The notes beneath the pieces are model-generated. The model was not told the origin of the DNA. It did no database searches and saw only the letters and a program-made list of their open reading frames with translations. From assembly GCA_029779385.1 (NCBI GenBank), contig JAKPAQ010000459.1, forward strand, positions 1 through 16,909: DNA of 16,909 bases. The letters are read 5' to 3'. Made by a program: the position numbers and the translations under genes. This document shows, piece by piece, positions 6,026 to 13,054 of this stretch. Each line of letters begins with the position of its first letter. The first letter of the stretch is position 1. The stretch is from Actinomycetes bacterium. Its GTDB lineage: Bacteria > Actinomycetota > Actinomycetes > Propionibacteriales > Nocardioidaceae.

Positions 6026-6631
6026 CTACTGTGGCTGGCTGATTGAGAGCATGGACGGACTGAATAGGTCGATCTCGTCGTCTGCGCTGCGCCCCGAGCC
6101 GTTGCCGCCAAGGAGACTGGCCAACTCTGCCGCGGCTCGCTCGATTCGACTCTGCAGGGCAGTTTCGCCGCTGGAGCCCCAGTCGTGTCCGCTGGCGAAT
6201 ATGCCGGTTGGGATCACGACCGCTTGCAGGTAGGCGAACAGTGGTCGCAGGGCGTAGTCGATCACGAGCGAGTGGCGGGCAGTGCCGCCGGTGGCCGCCA
6301 GCAGCACGATTTTGCCGGTGAGGGCTTCGTTGTCGAGCGCATCGATGAAGGATTTGAACAGTCCCGGATATGACGCTTTGAAAGTCGGCACGACCACGAT
6401 CAACGCGTCGGCCGCACCCACTAGGTCATAGACGTGTTGCAGGCCTGGACCCGCGAACCCGGCGAGTGCTGCGTCGGTGATTTCGTGGGCGAACTCGCGC
6501 AGGTTCACTACTTCGATGCTGGTGTTGTCGTCGATGGCGTTGGCCGAGGCGGCCGCGATTCGGTCAGCGAGCATGCGCGTGGTGGAGGGGTCGCCAAGTC
6601 CGGCGGAGATCGCGACGATTCTGGTGGTCAT
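6026..6631 (-). CDS. NADPH-dependent FMN reductase, partner of the LLM oxidoreductase (CE1759-like)
   Basis: A 201-residue flavodoxin-fold reductase that would supply reduced FMN to the neighbouring monooxygenase. MTTRIVAISAGLGDPSTTRM (1-20) is the first strand and the phosphate-binding loop. ADALIVVVPTFKASYPGLFK (about 93-112), followed by FIDAL, is the conserved flavin-contact region, and KIVLLAATGG (126-135) is the next strand. The ATG overlaps the stop of the upstream luciferase-like gene by four bases (ATGA), so the two are translationally coupled. This pairing matches the 'LLM duo' gene pair named after Corynebacterium efficiens CE1758/CE1759. No signal peptide is present, so it is cytoplasmic. 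The physiological substrate of the pair is unknown to me. Confidence 0.9.
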   Translation of the reverse strand: MTTRIVAISAGLGDPSTTRMLADRIAAASANAIDDNTSIEVVNLREFAHEITDAALAGFAGPGLQHVYDLVGAADALIVVVPTFKASYPGLFKSFIDALDNEALTGKIVLLAATGGTARHSLVIDYALRPLFAYLQAVVIPTGIFASGHDWGSSGETALQSRIERAAAELASLLGGNGSGRSADDEIDLFSPSMLSISQPQ

Positions 6632-7737
6632 GCTGTTACCTCCATCGGCTCGTTTGCCTGGGCGGACGCTTCGACACGAGCCGCGTGAGTTGGCGCGTCA
6701 GGAACATTTGCGGGCCGGCGAGCGTCGAACTCGGCGCGCATCGTCGGCAAGATTTCACCAAGCAGATCCAACTGCTCGAGCACGGTCTTGAGTGGCAGGC
6801 CGGCGTGGTCGATTAGGAACATCTGGCGCTGGTAGTCGCCGAAGTAGTCCGCGAAGGCGAGCGTCCGCTCGAGCACCTGCTGCGGGCTGCCGACCGTCAG
6901 CGGAGTCTGCGAACTGAAGTCCTCCAAGCTCGGCCCGTGGCCATATACCGGCGCGTTGTCGAAGTACGGCCGGAATTCGTTGATCGCGTCCTGGCTGTTC
7001 TTGCGCATGAAGAACTGGCCGCCCAGTCCGACGATCGCCTGCTCGGGTGTGCCGTGGCCGTAGTGGGCGAACCGTTGGCGATAGAAGTTGATCAGTCGGA
7101 TGTAGTGCTCTTTGGGCCAAAAGATGTTGTTGGCGAAGTAGCCGTCACCGTGGAATGCGGCCAGTTCGGCCACTTCTGGGGTGCGGATCGAGCCGTGCCA
7201 GACGAACGGGGCAACGCCGTCGAGCGGCGCCGGCGTTGAGGTGAATCCCTGCAGCGGCGTGCGGAACTGGCCTTCCCAGTTCACGACGGGTTCGCTCCAC
7301 AGCTTGCGCAGCAGCTGGTAGTTCTCGATCGTGAGCTCGATCGCCTTGCTCATGTCTTTGCCGAACCACGGGTAGACGGGGGCCGTGTTGCCGCGGCCGA
7401 GCATCAGGTCCATCCGGCCGTCGACGAGGTGCTGGAGGGTGGCGTAGTCCTCGGCGATTTTGACCGGATCATTCGTGGTGATGAGCGTCGTCGAGGTCGA
7501 CAAGATCAGCTTCTCCGTCTGGGCGCCGATGTAGGCCAGCAGGGTGGTCGGGCTCGACGGGTGGAACGGCGGGTTGTGGTGCTCGCCGGTCGCGAACACG
7601 TCCAGGCCGATGTCCTCGGACTTCTTAGCAATCGCGACTGCCGCCTTGATGCGGTCATTCTCGGTCGGAGTTGTGCCGTTGGTTGGGTCGGTGGTGATGT
7701 CGCCGACGGACATGACGCCAAATTGCATTGTGCTCAT
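6628..7737 (-). CDS. LLM-class flavin-dependent monooxygenase (luciferase-like, CE1758-like)
   Basis: A 369-residue TIM-barrel oxidoreductase of the bacterial luciferase superfamily, using reduced FMN and O2 on an unidentified organic substrate. Family features are the first strand MQFGVMSVGD (4-13), ATGEHHNPPF (49-58), LILSTSTTLITTNDPVKIAEDYATLQHLVDGR-type FMN-binding strands and helix (about 77-108; this is a pattern of shorter pieces such as DPVKIAEDYATLQ), LMLGRGN (111-117), and VGSPQQVLERTLAF near the C-terminal part. The ATG at 7737 has AGAGG at suitable distance. A perfect palindrome lies 19 bp upstream and probably controls the operon. The stop overlaps the start of the FMN reductase by four bases. 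The length is normal for the family and no regulator gene is adjacent. Confidence 0.93.
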   Translation of the reverse strand: MSTMQFGVMSVGDITTDPTNGTTPTENDRIKAAVAIAKKSEDIGLDVFATGEHHNPPFHPSSPTTLLAYIGAQTEKLILSTSTTLITTNDPVKIAEDYATLQHLVDGRMDLMLGRGNTAPVYPWFGKDMSKAIELTIENYQLLRKLWSEPVVNWEGQFRTPLQGFTSTPAPLDGVAPFVWHGSIRTPEVAELAAFHGDGYFANNIFWPKEHYIRLINFYRQRFAHYGHGTPEQAIVGLGGQFFMRKNSQDAINEFRPYFDNAPVYGHGPSLEDFSSQTPLTVGSPQQVLERTLAFADYFGDYQRQMFLIDHAGLPLKTVLEQLDLLGEILPTMRAEFDARRPANVPDAPTHAARVEASAQANEPMEVTA

Positions 7738-7756
7738 GGACTTAGCCTCTCACAAG

Positions 7757-7776
7757 GTAGTTGAAGATTCAACTAC
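7757..7776. promoter_or_regulatory. 20-bp perfect palindrome, likely repressor operator of the LLM operon
   Basis: GTAGTTGAAGATTCAACTAC consists of two perfect 9-bp arms around GA. It lies 19 bp upstream of the monooxygenase ATG, where bound protein would block transcription of the operon. TTGAA-NN-TTCAA cores of this type are typical of MarR-family operators, by general knowledge of that family. No regulator gene is encoded in the window, so it would be bound in trans. Confidence 0.7.
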
Positions 7777-7905
7777 TACAACGTTTGGCTTGGTTCGTTA
7801 TTCCCGAACCGCCGTCCACAGGCGTGAGACGAGGGGGTGACTAGTCCTCGGTAGGCAACTAGGGTTCGGTGTAACTCGGGTTTAGTTATTGAGTCAGGGG
7901 GAAAG

Positions 7906-8442
7906 ATGAAAGCAATCGCGTGCGCCCTTTTAGTTGGCGCGATCTTGTTGAGTTCTTGCCAAGGCGAGGCGGCCGAACCTAAGGCGCCACAGACGACAGC
8001 GCCAGCGAACCCAGATGCGACGTTGCCGCCGATGCCGGCGATAGCCAACGAACTCACGCCCTCAGGGGCGAGTGCCTTCGTTGCGCACTACGTCGAAGTT
8101 ATGGAGTACTCGGCGCAAACCGGCGATGTCACCGAACTCAAACGCTTATCGTTCGAAGACTGCGAGGGTTGTAATCGGTATATCGATGTCTTCGTCGGTA
8201 TGTACGCCAAGGGAGGTTATTCCAAGCCGCGTGACTGGAGCGTCGGGGGAATCAATCTGCTTTTCAATAAGCACGAAGGCTATGAGTCAACGGCCAGAAC
8301 GTCATTGAAACTCACAGCCGGCACGATTAAGTCTTCAAGTGAGGCTACAGAACATACCTACCCAAAGACGTCGGGCAAAGTAATTTTGGGGCTCGTCTTC
8401 GACGATGGTTGGCGGATGTCTCAAATTGCTGGCAAGGAGTAG
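7906..8442 (+). CDS. DUF6318-like lipoprotein, copy A
   Basis: A 178-residue exported lipoprotein of unknown function. A signal peptide ends in the lipobox LLSSC, with lipidated Cys18. A Pro/Ala/Thr-rich linker follows (about 21-45), then a folded domain starting PPMPAIANELTPSGASAFVA (41-60) with HYVEVMEY and a conserved CEGC pair (C86, C89). That N-terminal block fits DUF6318 of actinobacterial lipoproteins, as I remember it. The end VILGLVFDDGWRMSQI is shared in outline with copy B, but residues about 105-155 are not alignable with confidence. The ATG follows a strong GGGGGA ribosome-binding site. The next gene starts 4 bp after its stop, so the two form an operon. It is anchored on the outer face of the membrane. 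Confidence 0.85.
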   Translation: MKAIACALLVGAILLSSCQGEAAEPKAPQTTAPANPDATLPPMPAIANELTPSGASAFVAHYVEVMEYSAQTGDVTELKRLSFEDCEGCNRYIDVFVGMYAKGGYSKPRDWSVGGINLLFNKHEGYESTARTSLKLTAGTIKSSSEATEHTYPKTSGKVILGLVFDDGWRMSQIAGKE

Positions 8443-8446
8443 GGGA

Positions 8447-9151
8447 ATGATCGCCACGATTGTTTCGCTCGCGATATTCTCACTTCCAATGTCCCCAACC
8501 GTCGACCCTGATCCGCATGAATCAGGCATCGTCGTTGGTGACGTCGGCAACGGCAAAGGCAACGGACCTATTCCGAAGCAGCCTTCACCGATTGTTGGGG
8601 CGCCTGCTCCCGCGGAGGAATACGTTCCTGATCCGTTCTATTGTCGGCCGCAGGCACCGTTCCCGAACACGGATGACTGCATCATGAAGCCTGACGACGA
8701 ACCGGGGTCACCGCGACCGGCAACTCCTGGCGAAGTGCGTGAAGAGGTCAAGCGGGTCGGGTTGGCGAGTGTGAACGTGCAGGTTCAGCCAGCGGGTGCG
8801 ACGTTGGTGAATTTTGAAACAATCTTGTCGACTTGGGCCGCGCCAATCGAGACGACGGTGACGGTGTTGGGCACGCCGGTCGAGATCAAGGCGGCGGCTG
8901 CGTCGTTCACTTGGCATCACGGCGACGGCACCAGCCAAACCACGTCTAAACCTGGGCGACCGTATCCGGCTAAGGACGTCGTTCACCAGTATCGAAAGCC
9001 CGGTCACGTGAACTTGAGGGTTGATGTGAACTACCAGGTCGATTTCCGGATCGCTGGCGGATCCTGGCAGCAACTCGCCGACCCGATCACCGCGCCCGGC
9101 CCAGCAACCAGCCTGCGGATCCGTGAAGCCCGACCGGTGCTCAGCAGGTAG
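8447..9151 (+). CDS. Secreted PKD-like domain protein, copy A
   Basis: A 234-residue protein with an N-terminal hydrophobic signal segment (MIATIVSLAIFSLPMSP), a Gly/Pro-rich linker to about residue 55, and EYVPDPFYCRPQAPFPNTDDC (58-78), whose two cysteines may form a disulfide. A C-terminal beta domain follows with FTWHHGDGTSQTT (154-166) and VVHQYRKPGHVNLRVDVNY (178-196). The pattern W-x-x-GDG ... Y-x-x-PG-x-x-x-x-x-V is that of PKD-type extracellular folds. I chose ATG 8447, with AGGGG just upstream; the frame is open from 8405 but that would overlap the lipoprotein gene. It lies 4 bp downstream of the lipoprotein stop. Likely role: a cell-surface protein acting with the lipoprotein. The function is unknown. 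Confidence 0.82.
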   Translation: MIATIVSLAIFSLPMSPTVDPDPHESGIVVGDVGNGKGNGPIPKQPSPIVGAPAPAEEYVPDPFYCRPQAPFPNTDDCIMKPDDEPGSPRPATPGEVREEVKRVGLASVNVQVQPAGATLVNFETILSTWAAPIETTVTVLGTPVEIKAAAASFTWHHGDGTSQTTSKPGRPYPAKDVVHQYRKPGHVNLRVDVNYQVDFRIAGGSWQQLADPITAPGPATSLRIREARPVLSR

Positions 9152-9177
9152 GACCAAACGTGTTTCAGGGGGAAAAG

Positions 9178-9723
9178 TTGAGATCGATTGTGGGCGCCCT
9201 CTTAGTTGGCGCTTTCTTGTTGAGTTCCTGTCAAGGTGAGGCGGCAGAACCTAAGGCGGCGCCAAAGACGACAGCGCCAGCGAACCCAGATGCGAAGTTG
9301 CCGCCGATGCCGGCGATGGCCAACGAGTTCACCCGTGAGGGTGCAAGCGTGTTCGTTCGGCACTACGTCGAAGTGCTCGAGTACGCAGACGCCACAGGGG
9401 ACACCAATGAACTCGAGCAACTCTCGCGAAAAGAATGCGAAGGGTGCAACGAATACATCAATTACTTCCTCGAGCTCTACCGGAATGGCGGTTTCTCAAG
9501 CGGTTCAGACTGGTCTACCGGAGTCAACGAGATCCGGTATCAAGACCGTCCTGGCCTTGAAAGCCTTGTGACCACGAAGCTTTTGATCTCGAAGAGCCGC
9601 GGACGTGAAAGATCCGACGGAGAAGTCAAGGAGTTTTCGAGTTCTATAGACACGGTTACCTTTGGCCTAATTTTTGACAATGGCTGGACGATGAATCAGT
9701 TCGCATTCGGAGGGCTGAATTGA
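9178..9723 (+). CDS. DUF6318-like lipoprotein, copy B
   Basis: A 181-residue paralogue of copy A. I place the start at TTG 9178: the ribosome-binding segment and the following codons line up with copy A, and the signal peptide then has the same length, with lipobox LLSSC at Cys18. The frame is open from a GTG at 9160, but that would put the ribosome-binding site inside the gene. Residues about 7-100 track copy A closely (ASVFVRHYVEVLEYADATGD, CEGCNEYI), while the region from about 105 to 165 has diverged almost completely before FGLIFDNGWTMNQF. The stop overlaps the start of the next gene by four bases, a tighter coupling than in copy A. The protein is presumably membrane-anchored by lipid, facing outward. 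Confidence 0.85.
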   Translation: MRSIVGALLVGAFLLSSCQGEAAEPKAAPKTTAPANPDAKLPPMPAMANEFTREGASVFVRHYVEVLEYADATGDTNELEQLSRKECEGCNEYINYFLELYRNGGFSSGSDWSTGVNEIRYQDRPGLESLVTTKLLISKSRGRERSDGEVKEFSSSIDTVTFGLIFDNGWTMNQFAFGGLN

Positions 9724-10433
9724 TGATTGTCAGTGCCGGAGTATGCCTAGCGATGATGCTTCCACTTGATCCAAGTGTGGAACCTGGGAGAGGCAGCGCG
9801 GAGGTACGGATTGGCCACGTGAAGATCATTCAACCTAAACACCCAAAGCCGAAGCGGCCGGCGCCGGTGGTTGGGGCGCCTGCTCCTGAAGAGGAGGAGT
9901 ACGTTCCTGATCCGTTTTTCTGTCGGCCGCAGGCACCGTTTCCCAATACGGATCACTGCATCCCACTGCCTGAAGATGGCGAACCGGGAGCACAAAGGCC
10001 CGCAACGCCAGGGCAGGTGCGTGAAGAGGTGAAGCGGGTCGGTCTGGCGAGTGTGCGAGTGCAGGTTCAGCCAGCGGGTGCGACGTTGGTGAATTTTGAC
10101 ACGATCTTGTCGACTACGGCCGCTCCGATCGAGACGACGGTGACGGTGTTGGGCACTCCGGTCGAGATCAAGGCGTCGGCTGCGTCGTTCACGTGGCATC
10201 ACGGTGACGGCACCAGTCAGACGACCACGAAACCCGGGAGACCGTATCCGGCTAAGGACGTCGTTCACCAGTATCGAAAGCCCGGCCACGTGAACCTGAG
10301 TGTTGACGTGAACTACCAGGTCGATTTCCGGATCGAGGGTGGGTCTTGGCAGCAACTCGCCGACCCGATCACCGCACCAGGTCCGGCGACGGCGCTAAGG
10401 GTCCGTGAAGCCAGACCAGTACTCAGCCGCTAG
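9720..10433 (+). CDS. Secreted PKD-like domain protein, copy B
   Basis: A 237-residue paralogue of copy A. It has a short signal segment (MMIVSAGVCLAMMLPLD), a basic/proline linker (KHPKPKRPAPVVGAPAPEEE), the cysteine pair in FFCRPQAPFPNTDHC and the same PKD-like C-terminal domain. Over the last 143 or so residues I count about ten differences from copy A (for example N/R, W/T, R/S, A/E), whereas the first 45 residues share little. ATG 9720 overlaps the lipoprotein stop; ATG 9723 is the adjacent alternative. After its stop only 15 bp separate it from the convergent tadA stop, so no room remains for a separate terminator. Confidence 0.82.
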   Translation: MMIVSAGVCLAMMLPLDPSVEPGRGSAEVRIGHVKIIQPKHPKPKRPAPVVGAPAPEEEEYVPDPFFCRPQAPFPNTDHCIPLPEDGEPGAQRPATPGQVREEVKRVGLASVRVQVQPAGATLVNFDTILSTTAAPIETTVTVLGTPVEIKASAASFTWHHGDGTSQTTTKPGRPYPAKDVVHQYRKPGHVNLSVDVNYQVDFRIEGGSWQQLADPITAPGPATALRVREARPVLSR

Positions 10434-10448
10434 GACAAAAGCAAAACG

Positions 10449-10889
10449 TCAGCGGCCGAAAAAAGACCGCAACAATACAGCCGACTCGTCGGCCAACACC
10501 TCGGCGGTGACTTGGGGTCGATGGTTCAGGCGCCGGTCGCGCACCACGTCCCACAGCGACCCGACCGCCCCGGCCTTCTCATCCCAGGCGCCGAAAACTA
10601 GCTGCTCGACCCGGGCGCCAACCAGCGCACCAGCGCACATCGTGCACGGCTCCAAAGTCACAAAAAGCGCGCAGTCGTCCAGCCGCCACCGACCAAGCGC
10701 ACTCGCTGCGGCCCGCAAAGCGACCACCTCGGCATGGCCGGTCGGATCGTTGTCACGCTCACGGGTGTTCCGGCCCTCGCCAACGATTTGTCCTTCGTGG
10801 ACAACCACGGCGCCAACCGGCACATCGCCCTCGGCGGCCGCCTGGGCCGCCAACTCCAAAGCCCGACGCATGAACAATTCAGAACTCAC
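10449..10889 (-). CDS. tadA: tRNA-specific adenosine deaminase TadA
   Basis: A 146-residue zinc-dependent deaminase that converts A34 to inosine in the anticodon of tRNA-Arg(ACG). The zinc/catalytic motif HAE is at 52-54 (GHAEVVALR) and PCTMC at 81-85 provides the other two zinc ligands. PVGAVVV (24-30) and the RWRLDDCALFVTLEPC region are typical of the family. The GTG start overlaps the stop of the upstream gene by four bases (GTGA). ATG at residue 7 (10871) is an alternative start. The length is normal. The neighbour is the actinobacterial TadA-associated gene, which supports the assignment over a generic cytidine/guanine deaminase. Confidence 0.93.
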   Translation of the reverse strand: MSSELFMRRALELAAQAAAEGDVPVGAVVVHEGQIVGEGRNTRERDNDPTGHAEVVALRAAASALGRWRLDDCALFVTLEPCTMCAGALVGARVEQLVFGAWDEKAGAVGSLWDVVRDRRLNHRPQVTAEVLADESAVLLRSFFGR

Positions 10890-11347
10890 CCGACGATTGC
10901 CTCGAACTGGTCACCGAAGCCGAGCCGGTCAGCCAAATCGGCCAACGCCTCGTCGGGATAAAGGTCGTCGTCCTCACACAACAAACTCAACTCGATTGAC
11001 GCCAAACCGAGATCGGCGACGATCTCCAGGTCGCCGATGGGGCGAGGCTCGTCATCTGAATCAGGTCCGTTGACCGAGTCCGAGATGTCCGCCGCCAGCG
11101 TCCAGTCACGAGCCGCCGTCGAATCGGAAAGCAACACCCGCAGATGGTCTCCGCTGCGCCGCACGACCACAAAAAAGTCGTCATTTACTGACGCCAAACC
11201 GAGCACCCCAACCTCAGAGGGGAACCGGGTCAGCGCAGTAGTGAACCCGTCGAAGTCCTCACCCAACCGGGGGGCAAGCTCAACGACAGTCCATGCTCCT
11301 TCGTCGCGGTAGGCAGCAACCACGAAGTCAACATCGTCCTCGGCCAC
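10886..11347 (-). CDS. tRNA adenosine deaminase-associated protein
   Basis: A 153-residue acidic protein of the family found next to tadA in Actinobacteria; the biochemical role is not known. Visible features are [19 protein letters not shown] (6-24), [20 protein letters not shown] with [17 protein letters not shown], and an Asp/Glu-rich stretch before the C-terminal [19 protein letters not shown]. No catalytic signature, signal peptide or membrane segment is seen. The GTG start at 11347 is 47 bp from the divergent upp start, so both promoters sit in a very short shared region. Its stop overlaps the tadA start, arguing for coordinated expression. Confidence 0.88.
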   Translation of the reverse strand: MAEDDVDFVVAAYRDEGAWTVVELAPRLGEDFDGFTTALTRFPSEVGVLGLASVNDDFFVVVRRSGDHLRVLLSDSTAARDWTLAADISDSVNGPDSDDEPRPIGDLEIVADLGLASIELSLLCEDDDLYPDEALADLADRLGFGDQFEAIVG

Positions 11348-11356
11348 ATAGAGATG

Positions 11357-11387
11357 GTGACAGACAGATCGAGTCGGCCGCTAGTCT
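11357..11387 (+). promoter_or_regulatory. Candidate leaderless promoter of upp
   Basis: GTGACA (11357-11362) and TAGTCT (11382-11387) are 19 nt apart, and the box ends 7 nt before the ATG of upp. Transcription would begin at or next to the start codon. There is no ribosome-binding site between the box and the ATG (CAGTCAC), which agrees with a leaderless message. Confidence 0.45.
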
Positions 11388-11394
11388 CAGTCAC

Positions 11395-12036
11395 ATGCGT
11401 GTTCACGTCGCCGACCATCCGCTCATTGCCCACAAGCTCTCCGTCCTGCGCGACGAGAACACCGATTCGCCCACATTCCGGCGGCTGACCGAAGAGTTGG
11501 TGACGCTGCTGGCCTATGAGGCGACCCGGCAAGTCGACGTTGAACCGATCGAAGTGACCACGCCGATCACGACCACCCAAGGGGTGCGACTCACCCGCCC
11601 TGGGCCGCTGGTCGTGCCGATCTTGCGCGCCGGCTTGGGGATGCTCGAGGGGATGCAGCGGCTCCTGCCGACTGCCGAAGTGGGCTTCCTCGGCATGATC
11701 CGAAACGACGAAACACTCGAGGTCGAAACCTACGCCGAACGGCTGCCGGATCGACTCGACGGACGCCAGTGCTACGTCCTAGATCCGATGCTCGCCACCG
11801 GCGGAACCCTCGCCGCAGCAATCGACTTCCTCGTTCGCCGTGGCGCGAGTTCGATCACCGCGATCACGCTGCTGTCCACGCCAGAAGGTGTCGCCAGAGT
11901 CGAATCCGAAATCGCGCACATCACCACCGCCGTCGACCTCGTGACCGCCGGCATGGATGAAGGATTGAACGAGAACTCCTACATCGTCCCCGGGCTCGGT
12001 GACGCCGGCGACCGGCTCTACGGGATCGTCGACTGA
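11395..12036 (+). CDS. upp: Uracil phosphoribosyltransferase
   Basis: A 213-residue salvage enzyme making UMP from uracil and PRPP. The family signatures are [20 protein letters not shown] at the start, [10 protein letters not shown] (74-83), the PRPP-binding loop [11 protein letters not shown] (128-138) and the C-terminal uracil-binding segment [16 protein letters not shown] chose ATG 11395 because the protein family starts at MRVH; the longer frame from 11293 runs across the divergent promoter. The start is probably leaderless. An adenosine-deaminase-type gene follows after 6 bp, so the two form a nucleobase/nucleoside salvage operon. The length is normal and all key segments are intact. 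Confidence 0.97.
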   Translation: MRVHVADHPLIAHKLSVLRDENTDSPTFRRLTEELVTLLAYEATRQVDVEPIEVTTPITTTQGVRLTRPGPLVVPILRAGLGMLEGMQRLLPTAEVGFLGMIRNDETLEVETYAERLPDRLDGRQCYVLDPMLATGGTLAAAIDFLVRRGASSITAITLLSTPEGVARVESEIAHITTAVDLVTAGMDEGLNENSYIVPGLGDAGDRLYGIVD

Positions 12037-12042
12037 CCCCCG

Positions 12043-13041
12043 ATGGAAGAGTTCATCGCGGCACTGCCAAAAGCCGAACTTCACGTCCACCACGTCGGTT
12101 CGGCCTCGGTCGCCGCGGTAGCGAGACTGGCCGAACGCCACCCGGATTCGCCCGTGCCAGTAGACCCAGACGAACTGGCCAAATATTTCACCTTCACTGA
12201 CTTCGCCCATTTCATCGACGTCTATCTGTCGGTGGTGGACTTGTTGCGCACGCCTGAGGATATTTGGACGCTTACCCACGAGGTCGGGCGCGATCTAGCG
12301 GCCCAAAACGTGCGGTATGCCGAACTCACGATGACGCCGTATTCGTCGATCGTGCGCGGCATTGCCGCCGAGGCCTACCTTGAGTCGATCGAGGACGCGC
12401 GCCGGACCATCGAACGCGACTTCGGGGTGACGCTGCAATGGATTTTCGACATTCCGGGTGAATCGAAACTGCCGTCGGCCGACATCACACTCGACGTCGC
12501 TTTGCGGCTGCAACCCGAAGCGTTGGTCGGTTTTGGCTTAGGCGGCCCCGAAATCGGGGTGCCGCGCCGCCAGTTCGCCGACCATTTCGCCAAAGCTCGC
12601 GCCGCCGGACTTCGAAGCGTCCCGCACGCTGGCGAATCGACCGGACCGGAGTCGATCATCGAAGCGCTCGATCACCTCGGCGCCGAACGGATCGGCCACG
12701 GTATCGCCGCCGCCCAAGACCCAGTCCTGATGGAACGACTCGCCGCCGAACAAATCGTGCTCGAGGTGTGTCCGACGTCGAACGTGCGAACCCGGTCGGT
12801 GCCGTCGCTGGCCGACCATCCGTTGGCGACCTTGGTTGCCGCGGGGGTGCCGGTGACGATCAACTCCGACGACCCGCCAATGTTCGGCACGACGTTGAAT
12901 CGGGAATATGAGATCGCTGCCCAAATGCTGAACTTGGACGAATCGGGCGTGGTCGACTTAGCGCTCGCGGCCGTAGATGCCAGCTTCGCGCCCGACGACT
13001 TGAAGGCAAATCTTCGCGCCGAAGTCGCCGGGCACCGCTGA
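12043..13041 (+). CDS. Adenosine deaminase (adenosine/AMP deaminase superfamily)
   Basis: A 332-residue metal-dependent amidohydrolase, expected to deaminate adenosine to inosine. The metal and catalytic residues are H14 and H16 (AELHVHH), H195 and E198 (VPHAGES), H219 (RIGHG) and the pair D276-D277 (INSDDPPMF). In classic adenosine deaminases the first motif reads HLHLEGS; here it is HVHHVGS, a variant I associate with an actinobacterial subfamily, so another 6-aminopurine nucleoside substrate (for example aminofutalosine) is possible. It starts 6 bp after upp with no ribosome-binding site of its own, implying translation coupled to upp. It is convergent with pntB, with 13 bp between stops. 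Confidence 0.9.
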   Translation: MEEFIAALPKAELHVHHVGSASVAAVARLAERHPDSPVPVDPDELAKYFTFTDFAHFIDVYLSVVDLLRTPEDIWTLTHEVGRDLAAQNVRYAELTMTPYSSIVRGIAAEAYLESIEDARRTIERDFGVTLQWIFDIPGESKLPSADITLDVALRLQPEALVGFGLGGPEIGVPRRQFADHFAKARAAGLRSVPHAGESTGPESIIEALDHLGAERIGHGIAAAQDPVLMERLAAEQIVLEVCPTSNVRTRSVPSLADHPLATLVAAGVPVTINSDDPPMFGTTLNREYEIAAQMLNLDESGVVDLALAAVDASFAPDDLKANLRAEVAGHR

Positions 13042-13054
13042 CTTGTATTAGACG

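Larger units (their letters stand above)
7894..9164 (+). repeat. Tandem duplication, copy A of a two-gene exported-protein cassette
   Basis: The unit starts at the shared TCAGGGGGAAAG ribosome-binding segment and runs through a DUF6318-like lipoprotein gene and a PKD-like gene to the next identical ribosome-binding segment, about 1.27 kb. Gene order, spacing, signal sequences and ends match copy B. Nucleotide identity is high at the lipoprotein 5' end and through the last two thirds of the PKD gene, and low between them. Confidence 0.9.
9165..10437 (+). repeat. Tandem duplication, copy B of the exported-protein cassette
   Basis: It repeats copy A immediately downstream with the same gene order and the same ribosome-binding segment (TCAGGGGGAAAAG, one extra A). 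The downstream flanks are also related: TAGGACCAAACG after copy A and TAGGACAAAAGCAAAACG after copy B. It is followed directly by the convergent tadA gene. Confidence 0.9.

Noticed and set aside
9747..10355. Minus-strand 202-codon frame opposite the copy B PKD gene (and the similar one at 8708-9157)
   Set aside because: Both are shadows of the duplicated PKD genes, Arg/His-rich, and present in parallel only because the sense strand is duplicated.
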